Shown in pieces: positions 1-12,879 of a stretch of DNA of 64,000 nucleotides. This DNA comes from Glandiceps talaboti (Eukaryota; Hemichordata; Enteropneusta; Spengelidae). The DNA lies in the NCBI RefSeq assembly GCF_964340395.1, contig NC_135555.1, positions 26,720,725 to 26,784,724 of the forward strand. Reading direction: 5' to 3'. The notes below the pieces were generated by a model, which was given only the letters and a program-made list of their open reading frames with translations, had not been told where the DNA came from and made no database searches. Within the stretch, counting starts at the first letter, position 1. Every line of letters begins with the position of its first letter. The position numbers and the translations under genes were made by a program.

Positions 1-427
1 CATGACAACAAATGGATATGCACATGTATGTCATAGAACACTGTCCTAGTAATACCAACTTTGAATGAGATCTGTTCTAGCCTGTCTGAGTTATGGCTTT
101 GGACATAGAAAAATCGCAAACAAAATGGCTGCCAGGCGGTATCACAACAATGAATATGAACATGTATGTCATAGAACACTGTCCTAATACCAACTTTGAA
201 TGAGATCTGTTCAAGCATGTCTGAGTTATGGCTTTGGACATGCAAAATTCACAAACAAAATGGCTGCTAGGCGGCCATATTGGATCCTATCATGAAACAA
301 ATTGATGCGCATATGTATGCCATTGTATGTTGCCCCTGTACCAAGTTTGAAAAAAATCGGTCCAGACATATCCAAGAAACGGCTGCGGACGGACGGACGG
401 ACGGACGCACCTAAGTCCGGCGGGGAC
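1..427 (+). mobile_element. Helitron-like family A, right part (copy A1)
   Basis: Cut by the window edge. Holds two and a half core repeats of about 150 bp, recognisable by AAAATGGCTGCCAGGCGG and TCTGAGTTATGGCTTTGGAC, then CCAAGAAACGGCTGCGGA, a (GGAC)n tract at about 386-408, and a damaged copy of the family's terminal hairpin ending GGCGGGGACTAA. Orientation is set so that the hairpin is 3'. Confidence 0.75.
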
Positions 428-429
428 TA

Positions 430-697
430 ACAAGTTTGCAGAATAACACTTCTAGAAACATCTCATCAAGTTTCAGTCTCATTGACTGAGTACTTTTTGA
501 GATAATTTTTTGACCAAAATTCACATTTTTACACCTAATGTGCATATCACTAATGAGATCATTATATGCTTAATATTTTTTCATCTATAAACCCCTAGAT
601 GCATCCCAATTAAATTTCAGCCCAAACGGCCTAAGTAATGTCCCATCAATTACCAAGCCAATCAGTCTGGCAGTTTTTGACTTTAAGTTGTTTACAC

Positions 698-767
<70 letters not shown>

Positions 768-786
768 CAGTTCAGTTGTGCTAAAA
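430..786 (+). mobile_element. Helitron-like family B, 3' part with (AC)n
   Basis: Core B sequence (TTTTTGACCAAAATTCACA, AATTTCAGCCCAA), the invariant lead-in TTTTGACTTTAAGT, an (AC)n tract at 693-764, and the 3' arm CAGTTCAGTTGTGCTAAAA. The left arm of the terminal hairpin is missing here. Confidence 0.65.
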
Positions 787-1862
787 TTGACAAAAAAAAA
801 AAAGAGGTCCACACAATTATGGAGGCACTCATGATCACATGATCACATGACCACCCTTCTCAGTCAGCAAGAATAAGAGACTGACAGCCAAAAACAATGT
901 GGTAACAGGATTTTGAAATGGTTTACATCCTGAACCTAAAGCTGGTCATAATTTCTGATTTATAGATTAATGTTTTACTGACATCAGATTAACTTGCGGT
1001 CATTGTGGACATGTTACAACCAGCATTTACCTTGGCACCATAACACTATACTCCATGTATATCACCACTCTTTACTTGTGGATCTGTCAAATCATTTGTA
1101 AAATACTACAGACTCAATGCTTTAAACAAAACAATTGAAAAAATGGTCAACATTATACAACTGTATTTCTGATTGTATCCCCTGCATTTAACCATAACAC
1201 GTCAGATATAATCTATGTACAGTTTCCATATTTCAGGTCGTAAGCCAGGGTTCATAGGTCACACAGAGCTTGTTATTTTTGTCTCTTATTGAGACTTGTC
1301 ATCCACTCAGTTGTGTTCATAACTGATTCCCAACATTTAAGGTTTTGACCTGTGGCGGCACTCTTCAGACAGCATGGGCACAACTATTAAATGCTGAGCC
1401 TGTGAAGATTCTTAGAGAATAACAAAGCTATAGTTGTAATGGTAGTGTCATTCTATAGTGTCACTTTGTCAGTATTTATACACTTCATACATCCTGCTCA
1501 TGAGGTATTTCTTTGGCCTGGTGGAGTATGACTCATGTCTCATACTTGTTGGGAGAACTTGGCACACTTGTATCAATCATACATCCTTCACTCGTTACGT
1601 GTCAAAGTTCACTCACTTCTTTAGAAAGTTAGACCTGTTGAAAAAAGTGGGAAAAAAAGCGAAATGAGTTTACAAACACTTGCAGTATTTGTGATCTGTA
1701 GTAACAACCCATGCTGCATGCTTGTTTAGTGTTAACTAATATATACACACTAAGAAACTATTTACACAGAATAAAGGCAACTGAGAATGAAAGTATGTCA
1801 ACAAGGGCTTACCACAACTTACCAATGAGGTCACAAATATAATATTACTGTACTTATCAATG
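787..1862. other. Unannotated stretch
   Basis: No coding region, known repeat or RNA gene recognised. Contains a short GATCACATGATCACATGACC palindromic run near 830-852. Confidence 0.4.
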
Positions 1863-4265
1863 TAGTCTAGTTCATATACAGTATTGTTACATTTATGCCT
1901 CCACTCACATAGTCTAGTTCCTATACAGTATCGTTACCATTAACACCTCCACTCACTAGTCTAGTTCCTATACAGTATCATTACCATTTACACCTCCACT
2001 CACAGACTAGTTCCTATACAGTATCGTTACCATTTACACCTCCACTCACAGACTAGTTCCTATACAGTATCGTTACCATTTACACCTCCACTCACATAGT
2101 CTAGTTCCTATACAGTATCGTTACCATTTACACCTCCACTCACATAGTCTAGTTCCTATACAGTATCGTTACCATTTACACCTCCACTCACATAGTCTAG
2201 TTCCTATACAGTATCGTTACCATTTACGCCTCCACTCACTAGTCTAGTTCCTATACAGTATCGTTACCATTTACGCCTCCACTCACATAGTCTAGTTCAT
2301 ATACAGTATCGTTACCATTTACACCTCCACTCACATAGTCTAGTTCCTATACAGTATTGTTACCATTTACACCTCCACTCACATAGTCTAGTTCCTATAC
2401 AGTATCGTTACCATTTACACCTCCACTCACTAGTCTAGTTCCTATACAGTATCGTTACCATTTACACCTCCACTCACATAGTCTAGTTCCTATACAGTAT
2501 TGTTACCATTTACACCTCCACTCACATAGTCTAGTTCCTATACAGTATCGTTACCATTTACACCTCCACTCACTAGTCTAGTTCCTATACAGTATCGTTA
2601 CCATTTACACCTCCACTCACATAGTCTAGTTCCTATACAGTATCGTTACCATTTACATCCCACCTCCACTCACATAGTCTAGTTCATATACAGTATCGTT
2701 ACCATTTACACCTCCACTCTCAGTCTAGTTCCTATACAGTATCGTTACCATTTACATCTCCACTCACTAGTTTAGTTCCTATACAGTATCGTTACCATTT
2801 ACACCTCCACTCACATAGTCTAGTTCATATACAGTATTGTTACTATTTACGCCTCCGCTCACATAGTCTAGTTCCTATACAGTATCGTTACCATTTACAC
2901 CTCCACTCACATAGTCTAGTTCCTACACAGTATCGTTACCATTTACACCTCCACTCACTAGTTTAGTTCCTATACAGTATCGTTACCATTTACACCTCCA
3001 CTCACATAGTCTAGTTCATATACAGTATCGTTACCATTTACAACTCCACTCACTAGTCTAGTTCCTATACAGTATCGTTACCATTTACACCTCCACTCAC
3101 TAGTCTAGTTCCTATACAGTATCGTTACCATTTACACCTCCACTCACAGTCTAGTTCCTATACAGTATCGTTACCATTTACACCTCCACTCACATAGTCT
3201 AGTTCATATACAGTATCGTTACTATTTACACCTCCACTCACATAGTCTAGTTCCTATACAGTATCGTTACCATTTACACCTCCACTCACATAGTCTAGTT
3301 CCTATAAGGTATCGTTACTATTTACACTTCCACTCAGTCTAGTTCCTATACAGTATTGTTACCATTTACACTTCCACTCAGTCTAGTTCCTATACAGTAT
3401 CGTTACCATTTACACCTCCACTCACTAGTCTAGTTCCTATACAGTATCGTTACCATTTACACCTCCGCTCTCAGTCTAGTTCCTATACAGTATCGTTACC
3501 ATTTACATCTCCACTCACTAGTCTAGTTCCTATACAGTATCGTTACCATTTACACCTCCACTCACATAGTCTAGTTCATATACAGTATAGTTACCATTTA
3601 CACCTCCACTCACATAGTCTAGTTCATATACAGTATCGTTACCATTTACACTTCCACTCACATAGTCTAGTTCCTATACAGTATCGTTACCATTAACACC
3701 TCCACTCACTAGTCTAGTTCCTATACAGTATCGTTACCATTTACACCTCCACTAGTCTAGTTCCTATACAGTATCGTTACCATTTACACCTCCACTCACT
3801 AGTCTAGTTCCTATACAGTATCGTTACCATTTACACCTCCGCTCAGTCTAGTTCCTATACAGTATCGTTACCATTTACATCTCCACTCACTAGTCTAGTT
3901 CCTATACAGTATCGTTACCATTTACACCTCCACTCACATAGTCTAGTTTATATACAGTATAGTTACCATTTACACCTCCACTCACATAGTCTAGTTCATA
4001 TACAGTATCGTTACCATTTACACCTCCACTCACATAGTCTAGTTCCTATACAGTATTGTTACCATTTACACCTCCACTCACATAGTGTAGTTCCTATACA
4101 GTATTGTTACCATTAACACCTCCACTCACAGTCTAGCTCCTATATAAAATTGTTAACATTTACACCTCCACTCACAGTCTAGTTCCTATACAGTATCGCT
4201 ACCATTTACACCTCCACTCACAGTCTAGTTCCTATACAGAATTGTTAACATTTACACCTCCACTC
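1863..4265. repeat. Minisatellite, 42-48 bp unit, about 52 copies
   Basis: Unit pieces: AGTCTAGTTCCTATACAGTA, TCGTTACCATTTACACCTCC, ACTCACA. Units differ mainly by presence or absence of 'CATAG' at the junction and by C/T and A/T point variants, so length slips between 42 and 48. No coding content. Confidence 0.95.
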
Positions 4266-5445
4266 AAAGCATAGTCAAAGTCGTTACTCTAATGGTCATG
4301 CATGAGGTGCAATTTGAAATTCATCAACAGCCACCCACACAGTCATTAATATCATGTCTTTGTTAATTAATCACACAATTCTAACCAATAACACAGTTTC
4401 TCATAAAGTTAGTGTTTATTGGGGCAGTTATGTAATGTTCAAGTTCAAGATGTTACTTATATACTGTTTGCGTCACTATAACAGTTGGGGTTCACTGACT
4501 ACATGTAGATGAAAAACTTTTTGTGCTGATTGAGGGACTTTGACCAGATGGGGTTTTGTTAGAGACCATGTTGGCATCCAGACTATAGTCAATGTAGTCT
4601 ATTTATTGTAACAGTATTATAGAAATAGTAGCAAGTGCCACAGTTCATTATAATAACAAGGGTTTGACAGTAAGTGACTTCACCACTAGATGATTTCAAC
4701 ACACACCATCACTTGGTTTTACTAAGATAGACACAAGCTAACACTATAGTTGTAACATGTGGTAGAGTTCAGAAGTGTGTGATAGTGGTAGCACTAGCCT
4801 GGAATCCATGCCAATGGAGTTTTGAATTCGTTAATTCCCCTGGGAAATCAAATTCAAAATCCCCACTTATCTGGATTCTAGACTATGGTGCCACTCTTGT
4901 GTGAATCTAATCACTCTGCAATCAAGATAGTCTAAACACTGGAATTGCCTTTAATGATGAACACTAGAAACATCACCCTACTGTGAGTATAAGTAAACAC
5001 ATCACCCTCCTGTGAGTATAAGTAAACAAACTGCTATTCAATAGCTTATATCCACACGAGGCTAACTTAATCAATAAAGACCTCCATTGCCAGGGTAGGA
5101 AATGTGCAATGATATTTTTTAAAAATAATAGCACCTCACTGATTTTTTCAGGATAACAAAAAGAAATTACCAATACGGAAAAGTGTATGCTGCACTGTTT
5201 ATTTGGAAAAGTGTATGCTGCACTGTTTATTTGGAAAAGTGTATGCTGCACTGTTTATTTGGAAAAGTTTAGCAGTATTAAAAACCTACAGTATGTGTTT
5301 TTCTAGGTTTTTACATTAGTGTTATGTTATCAATGAAGCCGATTGAAGTAACTCTTCAATTTTCTGCGGCTTAATTCATAGACACAGTAATATTAGATAT
5401 CTTTCCCATATCTTTATGATTATTGTACACACTGTGTCACTAACA
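4266..5445. other. Unannotated stretch with a three-copy 28-bp repeat
   Basis: No gene recognised. Three copies of a 28-bp unit (AAGTGTATGCTGCACTGTTT as key part) lie at about 5178-5268. Confidence 0.5.
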
Positions 5446-8135
5446 TTTGTCCATAGACCCTGCACTATGCTTTGTCCATAGACCCTACACTATGCTTTGT
5501 CCATAGACCCGACACTAACCTTTGTCCATAGACCCGACACTAACATTTGTCCATAGACCCAACACTAACCTTTGTCCATAGACCCTACACTATGCTTTGT
5601 CCATAGACCCGACACTAACCTTTGTCCATAGACCCTACACTATGCTTTGTCCATAGACCCGACACTAACCTTTGTCCATAGACCCTACACTAACCTTTGT
5701 CCATAGACCCTACACTAACCTTTGTCCATAGACCCGACACTAACCTTTGTCCATAGACCCTACACTAACCTTTGTCCATAGACCCTACACTAACATTTGT
5801 CCATAGACCCTACACTAACATTTGTCCATAGACCCGACACTAACCTTTGTCCATAGACCCGACACTAACCTTTGTCCATAGACCCTACACTAACCTTTGT
5901 CCATAGACCCTACACTAGCCTTTGTCCATAGACTCTACACTAACCTTTGTCCATAGACCCTACACTAACCGTTGTCCATAGACCCTACACTAACATTTGT
6001 CCATAGACCCCACACTATGCTTTGTCCATAGACCCTACACTAACCTTTGTCCATACACCAACCTTTGTCCATAGACCCTACACTAACATTTGTCCATAGA
6101 CCCTACATTAGCCTTTGTCCATAGACCCTACACTAACCTTTGTCCATAGACCCTGCACTAACATTTGTCCATAGACCCTACACTAACCATTGTCCATAGA
6201 CCCTACACTAACCATTGTCCATAGACCCTACACTAACCTTTGTCCATAGACCCTACACTAACCTTTGTCCATAGACCCTACACTAACATTTGTCCATAGA
6301 CCCTACACTAACCATTGTCCATAGACCCTACACTAACCTTTGTCCATAGACCCTACACTAACCTTTGTCCATAGACCCTACACTAACATTTGTCCATAGA
6401 CCCTACACTAGCCTTTGTCCATAGACCCTACACTAACCTTTGTCCATAGACCCTACACTAACCTTTGTCCATAGACCCTACACTCACCTTTGTCCATAGA
6501 CCCTACACTAACATTTGTCCATAGACCCTACACTAGCCTTTGTCCATAGACCCTACACTAACCTTTGTCCATAGACCCTACACTAACCTTTGTCCATAGA
6601 CCCTACACTCACCTTTGTCCATAGACCCTACACTAACATTTGTCCATAGACCCTACACTAGCCTTTGTCCATAGACCCTACACTAACCTTTGTCCATAGA
6701 CCCTACACTAACCGTTGTCCATAGACCCTACACTAACATTTGTCCATAGACCCCACACTATGCTTTGTCCATAGACCCTACACTAACCTTTGTCCATACA
6801 CCAACCTTTGTCCATAGACCCTACACTAACATTTGTCCATAGACCCTACACTAACCTTTGTCCATAGACCCTGCACTAACATTTGTCCATAGACCCTACA
6901 CTAACCATTGTCCATAGACCCTACACTAACCATTGTCCATAGACCCTACACTAACCTTTGTCCATAGACCCTACACTAACCTTTGTCCATAGACCCTACA
7001 CTAACATTTGTCCATAGACCCTACACTAACCATTGTCCATAGACCCTACACTAACCTTTGTCCATAGACCCTACACTAACCTTTGTCCATAGACCCTACA
7101 CTAACATTTGTCCATAGACCCTACACTAACCTTTGTCCATAGACCCTACACTAACCTTTGTCCATAGACCCTACACTAACATTTGTCCATAGACCCTACA
7201 CTAACATTTGTCCATAGACCCTACACTAACCATTGTCCATAGACCCTACACTAACCTTTGTCCATAGACCCTACACTAACCTTTGTCCATACACCAACCT
7301 TTGTCCATAGACCCTACACTAACCATTGTCCATAGACCCTACACTAACATTTGTCCATAGACCCTACACTAACCGTTGTCCATAGACCCTACACTAACCA
7401 TTGTCCATAGACCCTACACTAACCATTGTCCATAGACCCTACACTAACATTTGTCCATAGACCCTACACTAACCGTTGTCCATAGACCCTACACTAACCT
7501 TTGTCCATAGATCCTACACTAGCCTTTGTCCATAGACCCTACACTAACCGTTGTCCATAGACCCTACACTAACCTTTGTCCATAGACCCTACACTAACAT
7601 TTGTCCATAGACCCTACACTATACTTTGTCCATAGACCCTACACTAACCATTGTCCATAGACCCTACACTAACCTTTGTCCATAGACCCTACACTAACCA
7701 TTGTCCATAGACCCTACACTATACTTTGTCCATAGACCCTACACTAACCATTGTCCATAGACCCTACACTAACATTTGTCCATAGACCCTACACTAACCT
7801 TTGTCCATAGACCCTACACTAACCGTTGTCCATAGACCCTACACTAACATTTGTCCATAGACCCTACACTAACCTTTGTCCATAGACCCTACACTAACAT
7901 TTGTCCATAGACCCTACACTAACATTTGTCCATAGACCCTACACTAACCATTGTCCATAGACCCTACACTAACCTTTGTCCATAGACCCTACACTATGCT
8001 TTGTCCATAGACCCTACACTAACATTTGTCCATAGACCCAACACTAACCTTTGTCCATAGACCCTACAGTAACATTTGTCATACCCAACACTAACCTTTG
8101 TCCATAGACTCTACACTAACATTTGTCATACCCAA
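5446..8135. repeat. Minisatellite, 25 bp unit, about 107 copies
   Basis: Unit: TTTGTCCATAGACCCTACAC followed by TAAC(C/A). Variant units mark a higher-order pattern: a damaged unit containing CCATACACCAACC recurs at 6051, 6793 and 7287, and the 6051 and 6793 copies sit inside the same string of variant units, 742 bp apart. The CCCTACACTAAC text is not a telomere repeat. Confidence 0.95.
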
Positions 8136-9050
8136 CCCTATCACCTTCAATAAGGCTAAATATTTGCTAAATATCCTTTCATCAAAATCAAACAGAGCCT
8201 GTTAGTATGTTTTAGTATAAATAAAGGATAAAATGTCTAACCTTTGGAGAAAATACAGTGAATGTGTTATAGTGGAACAAACAAAAACACAATAAGACGC
8301 ATACAAAGACAGAATACTAAAAAGCACATATGTGAACAAATCTAGATATTCTAACAACACATAATGATTAGATAATAACATTCATGCAAAGTGACAACTC
8401 ATGCAGGGAAAATAGAAATGTTAGTGGGAAGGAACAGGTGACTTTGTTGTAGGGGTAACTGGATGCAAGCTGTAAATCAGCCAAGACAAAGAGTTGAAGA
8501 ACAAATTTGTTGGCATAAAGTTCATTTTTTCACCTTATATTGGGTAAACTCCACTTTCTGGATTTGGTTTTCTGCAACAAAAAAAAACATCAAGCTTGTG
8601 TTGATGGTGGCTTTTGATGTCTGTGTGTTGGGGAGGTTGATGCTGGGTAATGAGGAAAAGTGAGTTCATGTGATGTGGGTGTTAGACCAAGCCAATAATC
8701 ATCAATCTCATAGTCTGTTACTTCACTTAGAATGAAAGCAAGGTTAGTTAGAGTTATCTAACATAATAAAGAAAACAACAGAAGCAACAATAATAAAAAA
8801 TAAAGCATATTATATATTTATGTATGTACACTTAATATCAGGAATTAGGTCTTAAGCCATCTTGAGACCTAATAATTCCTGGTATTAATAAATATATATA
8901 TATATATTAGCATAACATGTTAGTTGGGGGATCTACATTATTCATTTAAGGCAGTGTAAAGGTGTGCATTATTGCAACTGTTAAATGGTTTATTCACTGC
9001 ACTGTAATGCCATGTATTAGAATTTTCTTGAGTCTGTGTATATGACTGAT
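8136..9050. other. Unannotated stretch with a 25-bp-arm hairpin
   Basis: No gene recognised. At 8832-8888 an inverted repeat (TTAATATCAGGAATTAGGTC on the left, GACCTAATAATTCCTGGTAT on the right, short loop near 8857-8860) is followed by a (TA)n run at about 8889-8907. This looks like a small fold-back repeat. Confidence 0.5.
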
Positions 9051-9051
9051 C

Positions 9052-9933
9052 TGATTGGCTCAATTATATTAGTCTTGCAATCTGATTGGGTTCAACTATA
9101 TTAGTCTTGCAATCTGATTGGTTCAACTATATTAGTCTTGCAATCTGATTGGTTCAACTATATTTAATAGTCTTGCAATCTGATTGGTTCAACTATATTT
9201 AATAGTCTTGCAATCTGATTGGTTCAACTATATTTAATAGTCTTGTAATCTGATTGGTTCAACTATATTTAATAGTCTTGTAATCTGATTGGTTCAACTA
9301 TATTTAATAGTCTTGTAATCTGATTGGTTCAACTATATTTAATAGTCTTGCAATCTGATTGGTTCAACTATATTTAATAGTCTTGCAATCTGATTGGTTC
9401 AACTATATTTAATAGTCTTGCAATCTGATTGGTTCAACTATATTTAATAGTCTTGTAATCTGATTGGTTCAACTATATTTAATAGTCTTGCAATCTGATT
9501 GGTTCAACTATATTTAATAGTCTTGCAATCTGATTGGTTCAACTATATTTAATAGTCTTGCAATCTGATTGGTTCAACTATATTTAATAGTCTTGTAATC
9601 TGATTGGTTCAACTATATTTAATAGTCTTGCAATCTGATTGGTTCAACTATATTTAATAGTCTTGTAATCTGATTGGTTCAACTATATTTAATAGTCTTG
9701 TAATCTGATTGGTTCAACTATATTTAATAGTCTTGTAATCTGATTGGTTCAACTATATTTAATAGTCTTGTAATCTGATTGGTTCAACTATATTTAATAG
9801 TCTTGTAATCTGATTGGTTCAACTATATTTAATAGTCTTGTAATCTGATTGGTTCAACTATATTTAATAGTCTTGTAATCTGATTGGTTCAACTATATTT
9901 AATAGTCTTGTAATCTGATTGGTTCAACTATGT
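9052..9933. repeat. Minisatellite, 35 bp unit carrying an inverted CCAAT box, about 26 copies
   Basis: Unit pieces: AATAGTCTTGCAATCTGATT and GGTTCAACTATATTT. The first few units lack AATAG. On the minus strand each unit reads AACCAATCAGATT, which matches the NF-Y consensus (RRCCAATSR). The right half of the array is enriched for the TTGTAATC variant, the left half for TTGCAATC. Confidence 0.95.
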
Positions 9934-10050
9934 TATTCTACTTGATTAATGATGTCCTACTGTAATGTTATAACTTGGTTTGATTATTGTGTTATTAAGT
10001 GTTATTTTTGAAAGTTAACCCATTACACTTATACAGATTAAAGTTGTCTA

Positions 10051-10838
10051 TGATACTGGTAGTCTGAAATACTGGGATACTGGAATACTGGTAGTCTGGG
10101 ATACTGGTAGTCTGGGATACTGGGATACTGGTAGTCTGGAATACTGGGATACTGGTAGTCTGGAATACTGGGATACTGGTAGTCTGGAATACTGGTAGTC
10201 TGGGATACTGGTAGTCTGGAATACTGGGATACTGGTAGTCTGGAATACTGGTAGTCTGGGATACTGGTAGTCTGGGATACTGGTAGTCTGGAATACTAGG
10301 ATACTGGTAGTCTGGGATACTGGTAGTCTGGGATACTGGTAGTCTGGAATACTGGGAGTATGGGATACTGGGATACTGGTAGTCTAGGATACTGGGATAC
10401 TGGTAGTCTGGAATACTGGGAGTATGGGATACTGGTAGTCTGGAATACTGGCAGTATGGGATACTGGGATACTGGTAGTCTGGGATACTGGTAGTCTGGA
10501 ATACTAGGATACTGGTAGTCTGGGATACTGGTAGTCTGGGATACTGGAATACTGGTAGTCTGGGATACTGGGATACTGGTAGTCTGGAATACTGGGATAC
10601 TGGTAGTCTGGAATACTGGGAGTATGGGATACTGGGATACTGGTAGTCTGGAATACTGGGATACTGGTAGTCTGGAATACTGGGATACTGGTAGTCTGGA
10701 ATACTGGGATACTGGTAGTTTGGGATACTGGTAGTCTGGAATACTGGTAGTCTGGAATACTGGGATACTGGTAGTCTGGAATACTGGGATACTGGTAGTC
10801 TGGAATACTGGGAGTATGGGATACTGGGATACTGAGTC
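10051..10838. repeat. Minisatellite built on ATACTGG/TAGTCTGG dodecamers
   Basis: Alternating GGGATACTGG, TAGTCTGG and AATACT modules with a dominant period near 24 bp and frequent 12-bp slips. Open frames on the minus strand (repeating Tyr-Gln-Tyr-Pro-Ser-Ile-Pro) are a consequence of the 3n period. Confidence 0.93.
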
Positions 10839-11185
10839 AACAGGCTGCTGATTGGTCAATTAATCAGTGGTAAGGGGCAATATTGAGTCAACAGGCTGCT
10901 GATTGGTCAATTAATCAGTGGTATGGGGCAATATTGAGTCAACAGGCTGCTGATTGGTCAATTAATCAGTGGTATGGGGCAATATTGAGTCAACAGGCAG
11001 CTAATTGGTCAATTAATCAGTGGTATGGGGCAATATTGAGTCAACAGGTTGCTGATTGGTCAATTAATCAGTGGCAATATTGAGTCAACAGGCTGCTGAT
11101 TGGTCAATTGATCAGTGGTATGGGGCAATATTGGATCAACAGGCTGCCAATTGGTCAATTGATAAGTGGTATGGGGCAATATTAA
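10831..11185. repeat. Minisatellite, 51 bp unit with AP-1-like and CCAAT motifs, 7 copies
   Basis: Unit pieces: TGAGTCAACAGGCTGCTGAT, TGGTCAATTAATCAGTGG, TATGGGGCAATAT. Most units carry TGAGTCA (AP-1/TRE consensus) and, on the minus strand, GACCAATCAG (NF-Y consensus), 10-15 bp apart. It abuts the preceding array directly. Confidence 0.93.
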
Positions 11186-11399
11186 ATGAATAAGTCTTCA
11201 CTGAACACATGTTTCCCAACAGTGAAATTTAACAATTCATACTTTGAATCTTTTATGATAAAATATGATCCCATCTTTAGATGAAACTCCCTATAGTGAT
11301 GTGCATTATTGGAATTTTGTATCTGATAGTGGTGTAAGATTTGTTTTACAAATCCAAGCATTAAAAAGCTATACATTGAATATTTTGGATCTTTTGACC

Positions 11400-11711
11400 T
11401 TGAAATCAGTGGTTATGGTCAAACAGTACAAAATTATCTGAAAAGTCATCATGGATTTGTGGAGATATTCTAATGAGGACTAACTAAAATTTTAACAGTG
11501 TAAAGTCTGTTTGACATTGAAGATGATGGTGGAGGTCAAAGGTCTAGGTGTCATCAGAAAGCTTGCCATCGATAACATAGGTATAGACACTAAAATAAAG
11601 TCTATCTACTAAACTTTCAATGTTATTTGGAAAACTGTTGATTTCATCACAAAATTAAGTTGAAGACGAAGGTCAAGGTCAAAGTGTCATGAGAAAACTT
11701 GCTATTGATAA
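11400..11711. repeat. Dispersed repeat family C with AGGTCA half sites
   Basis: Recognised by repeated phrases AAGGTCAAGGTCAAAGTGTC, TGGGTGTAGACACT and AAGCTTGCCATCGATAAC. It contains two internal copies of the same segment (11520-11640 and 11641-11711, resuming at 12705 after an insertion). Confidence 0.6.
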
Positions 11712-12039
11712 GGCCAAAAAAAAAAATATGTCTGGTTCTGGTCAGCGCGCGCGTGCCCTGAATACCCCCGCGTCGATCCTTTTTTTTCCGATAATTTTTG
11801 CTTTCCCGTTCCTTATTTACAATTCCCCGTCGATCAACACTGTATGCAAGGCTAGCGGAAAAATTTAACTCGTGTGATGGCGCACTTCTATTTGGTAACG
11901 GGTACCCTTTTCTTCTAGTACTGTTGCATACCCATAACCCCCCGTACGATATGTGTACGTAATATGTACGATGAGCGTGGTTGATGGGAATCATGGGAAA
12001 TAGTGTGTTCACTGTGCTAGGTGGTATAAAACTGCTCAC

Positions 12040-12180
12040 ATGTTTCGAAAATGTCTGAAGTTTGAGTACGTCGTGAGCAATCAAAATGTTGATATCAATT
12101 CAGCTGACTTTCGAGGTGTTCTTAGTTCTGGTGATCGTTTCGTTCTGCCTTCTGAATACAAAGATTTTCCTGTAGCGTAA
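12040..12180 (+). CDS. Short ORF behind a TATA motif inside the CpG-rich element
   Basis: 46 codons (MFRKCLKFEYVVSNQNVDIN, later SSGDRFVLPSEYKDFP) beginning 10 bases after GGTATAAAAC at 12023-12032. Not recognised. The non-repetitive composition and the TATA motif make it a candidate captured gene start or the beginning of a damaged element protein, but a chance frame is quite possible. Confidence 0.2.
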   Translation: MFRKCLKFEYVVSNQNVDINSADFRGVLSSGDRFVLPSEYKDFPVA

Positions 12181-12196
12181 GCAGTTAGCTCTGGAT

Positions 12197-12272
12197 GTAT
12201 GCGCTACGATGTTCGACACGTCTTTCCATCTGCGATGAGATGGAAAGACGTGTCGAACATCGTAGCATATAC
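12197..12272. repeat. 35-nt-arm near-perfect hairpin
   Basis: Left arm 12197-12231, right arm 12238-12272, six-base loop GCGATG; 33 of 35 positions pair. Arm core ATGTTCGACACGTCTTTCCA. It lies in the middle of the CpG-rich element with inverted ends. Confidence 0.9.
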
Positions 12273-12879
12273 AGACTGCGTATCAGACTGATGATGGACG
12301 GTGCTCGAAAGAAAACACTGCCTCCTCTACGTCCGTTGGACAGACCTATTTCTCGTTATTTAACGTTACAAGTTGCACAATGACATTATACAGTGGTTGC
12401 AAGGCAAGACTCATTATTATCTTGGATGGGATTATAACTGCAAATCACTGGGCGATAAGATAAATTTGTAAATGTGACTAGTGATGCCCTGATGGATGAT
12501 TGATCCGCATCGTACAAAACTTGCCATACAACAGTGCCAACTTCCAGAGTTGTATGACATCTTCCGAGAGCATGTAAAGTGTCAAAAATGTGTATTTACT
12601 AATTTGCAAAAAAAAAAAATTAGGAAAAAAAAAAAAAACGCGCGTCGTCGCACCACTTTAGAAAGTTTACCCTGACCAGAACCAGATTTTTTTTTTTTTT
12701 TGCCAAACATGGGTGTAGACACTAATAAAAAGTCTCGATATACTAAGCTTTCGATGTTACTACACAAACTATGAATTTTTGCAAAAATGGCAGCCATTTT
12801 GGATGTTATCGCAAGAGTCAAGAAATAAAATGACATGCATATGCACAAGATAGTAGTTGATGTTTACTGAAAGTCACAT

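Larger units (their letters stand above)
11712..12704. mobile_element. CpG-rich element with inverted ends (about 993 bp)
   Basis: Left end GGCC(A)n then TCTGGTTCTGGTCAG at 11731-11745; right end CTGACCAGAACCAGA at 12672-12686 then (T)n and GCC. The 15-bp cores are perfect inverted repeats. Interior is much richer in CpG (CGCGCGCG, CCCGTACGATATG) than the flanks. Flanking family C sequence is interrupted exactly here: the related segment at about 11568-11590 reads straight through, giving an internal empty-site comparison. No transposase recognised. The superfamily is unclear; target duplication is at most two or three A residues. Confidence 0.7.

Noticed and set aside
5446-8135. Possible interstitial telomeric repeat (CCCTACACTAAC text)
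   Set aside because: The 25-bp unit contains no tandem TTAGGG or close variant; similarity is superficial.
10883-11083. 66-codon frame with SQQAADWSINQWYGAI repeats
   Set aside because: 51-bp repeat with 3n length; not conserved beyond the array.
11647-12084. 145-codon minus-strand frame
   Set aside because: Runs through the left boundary of the CpG-rich inserted element and into family C repeat; no domain.
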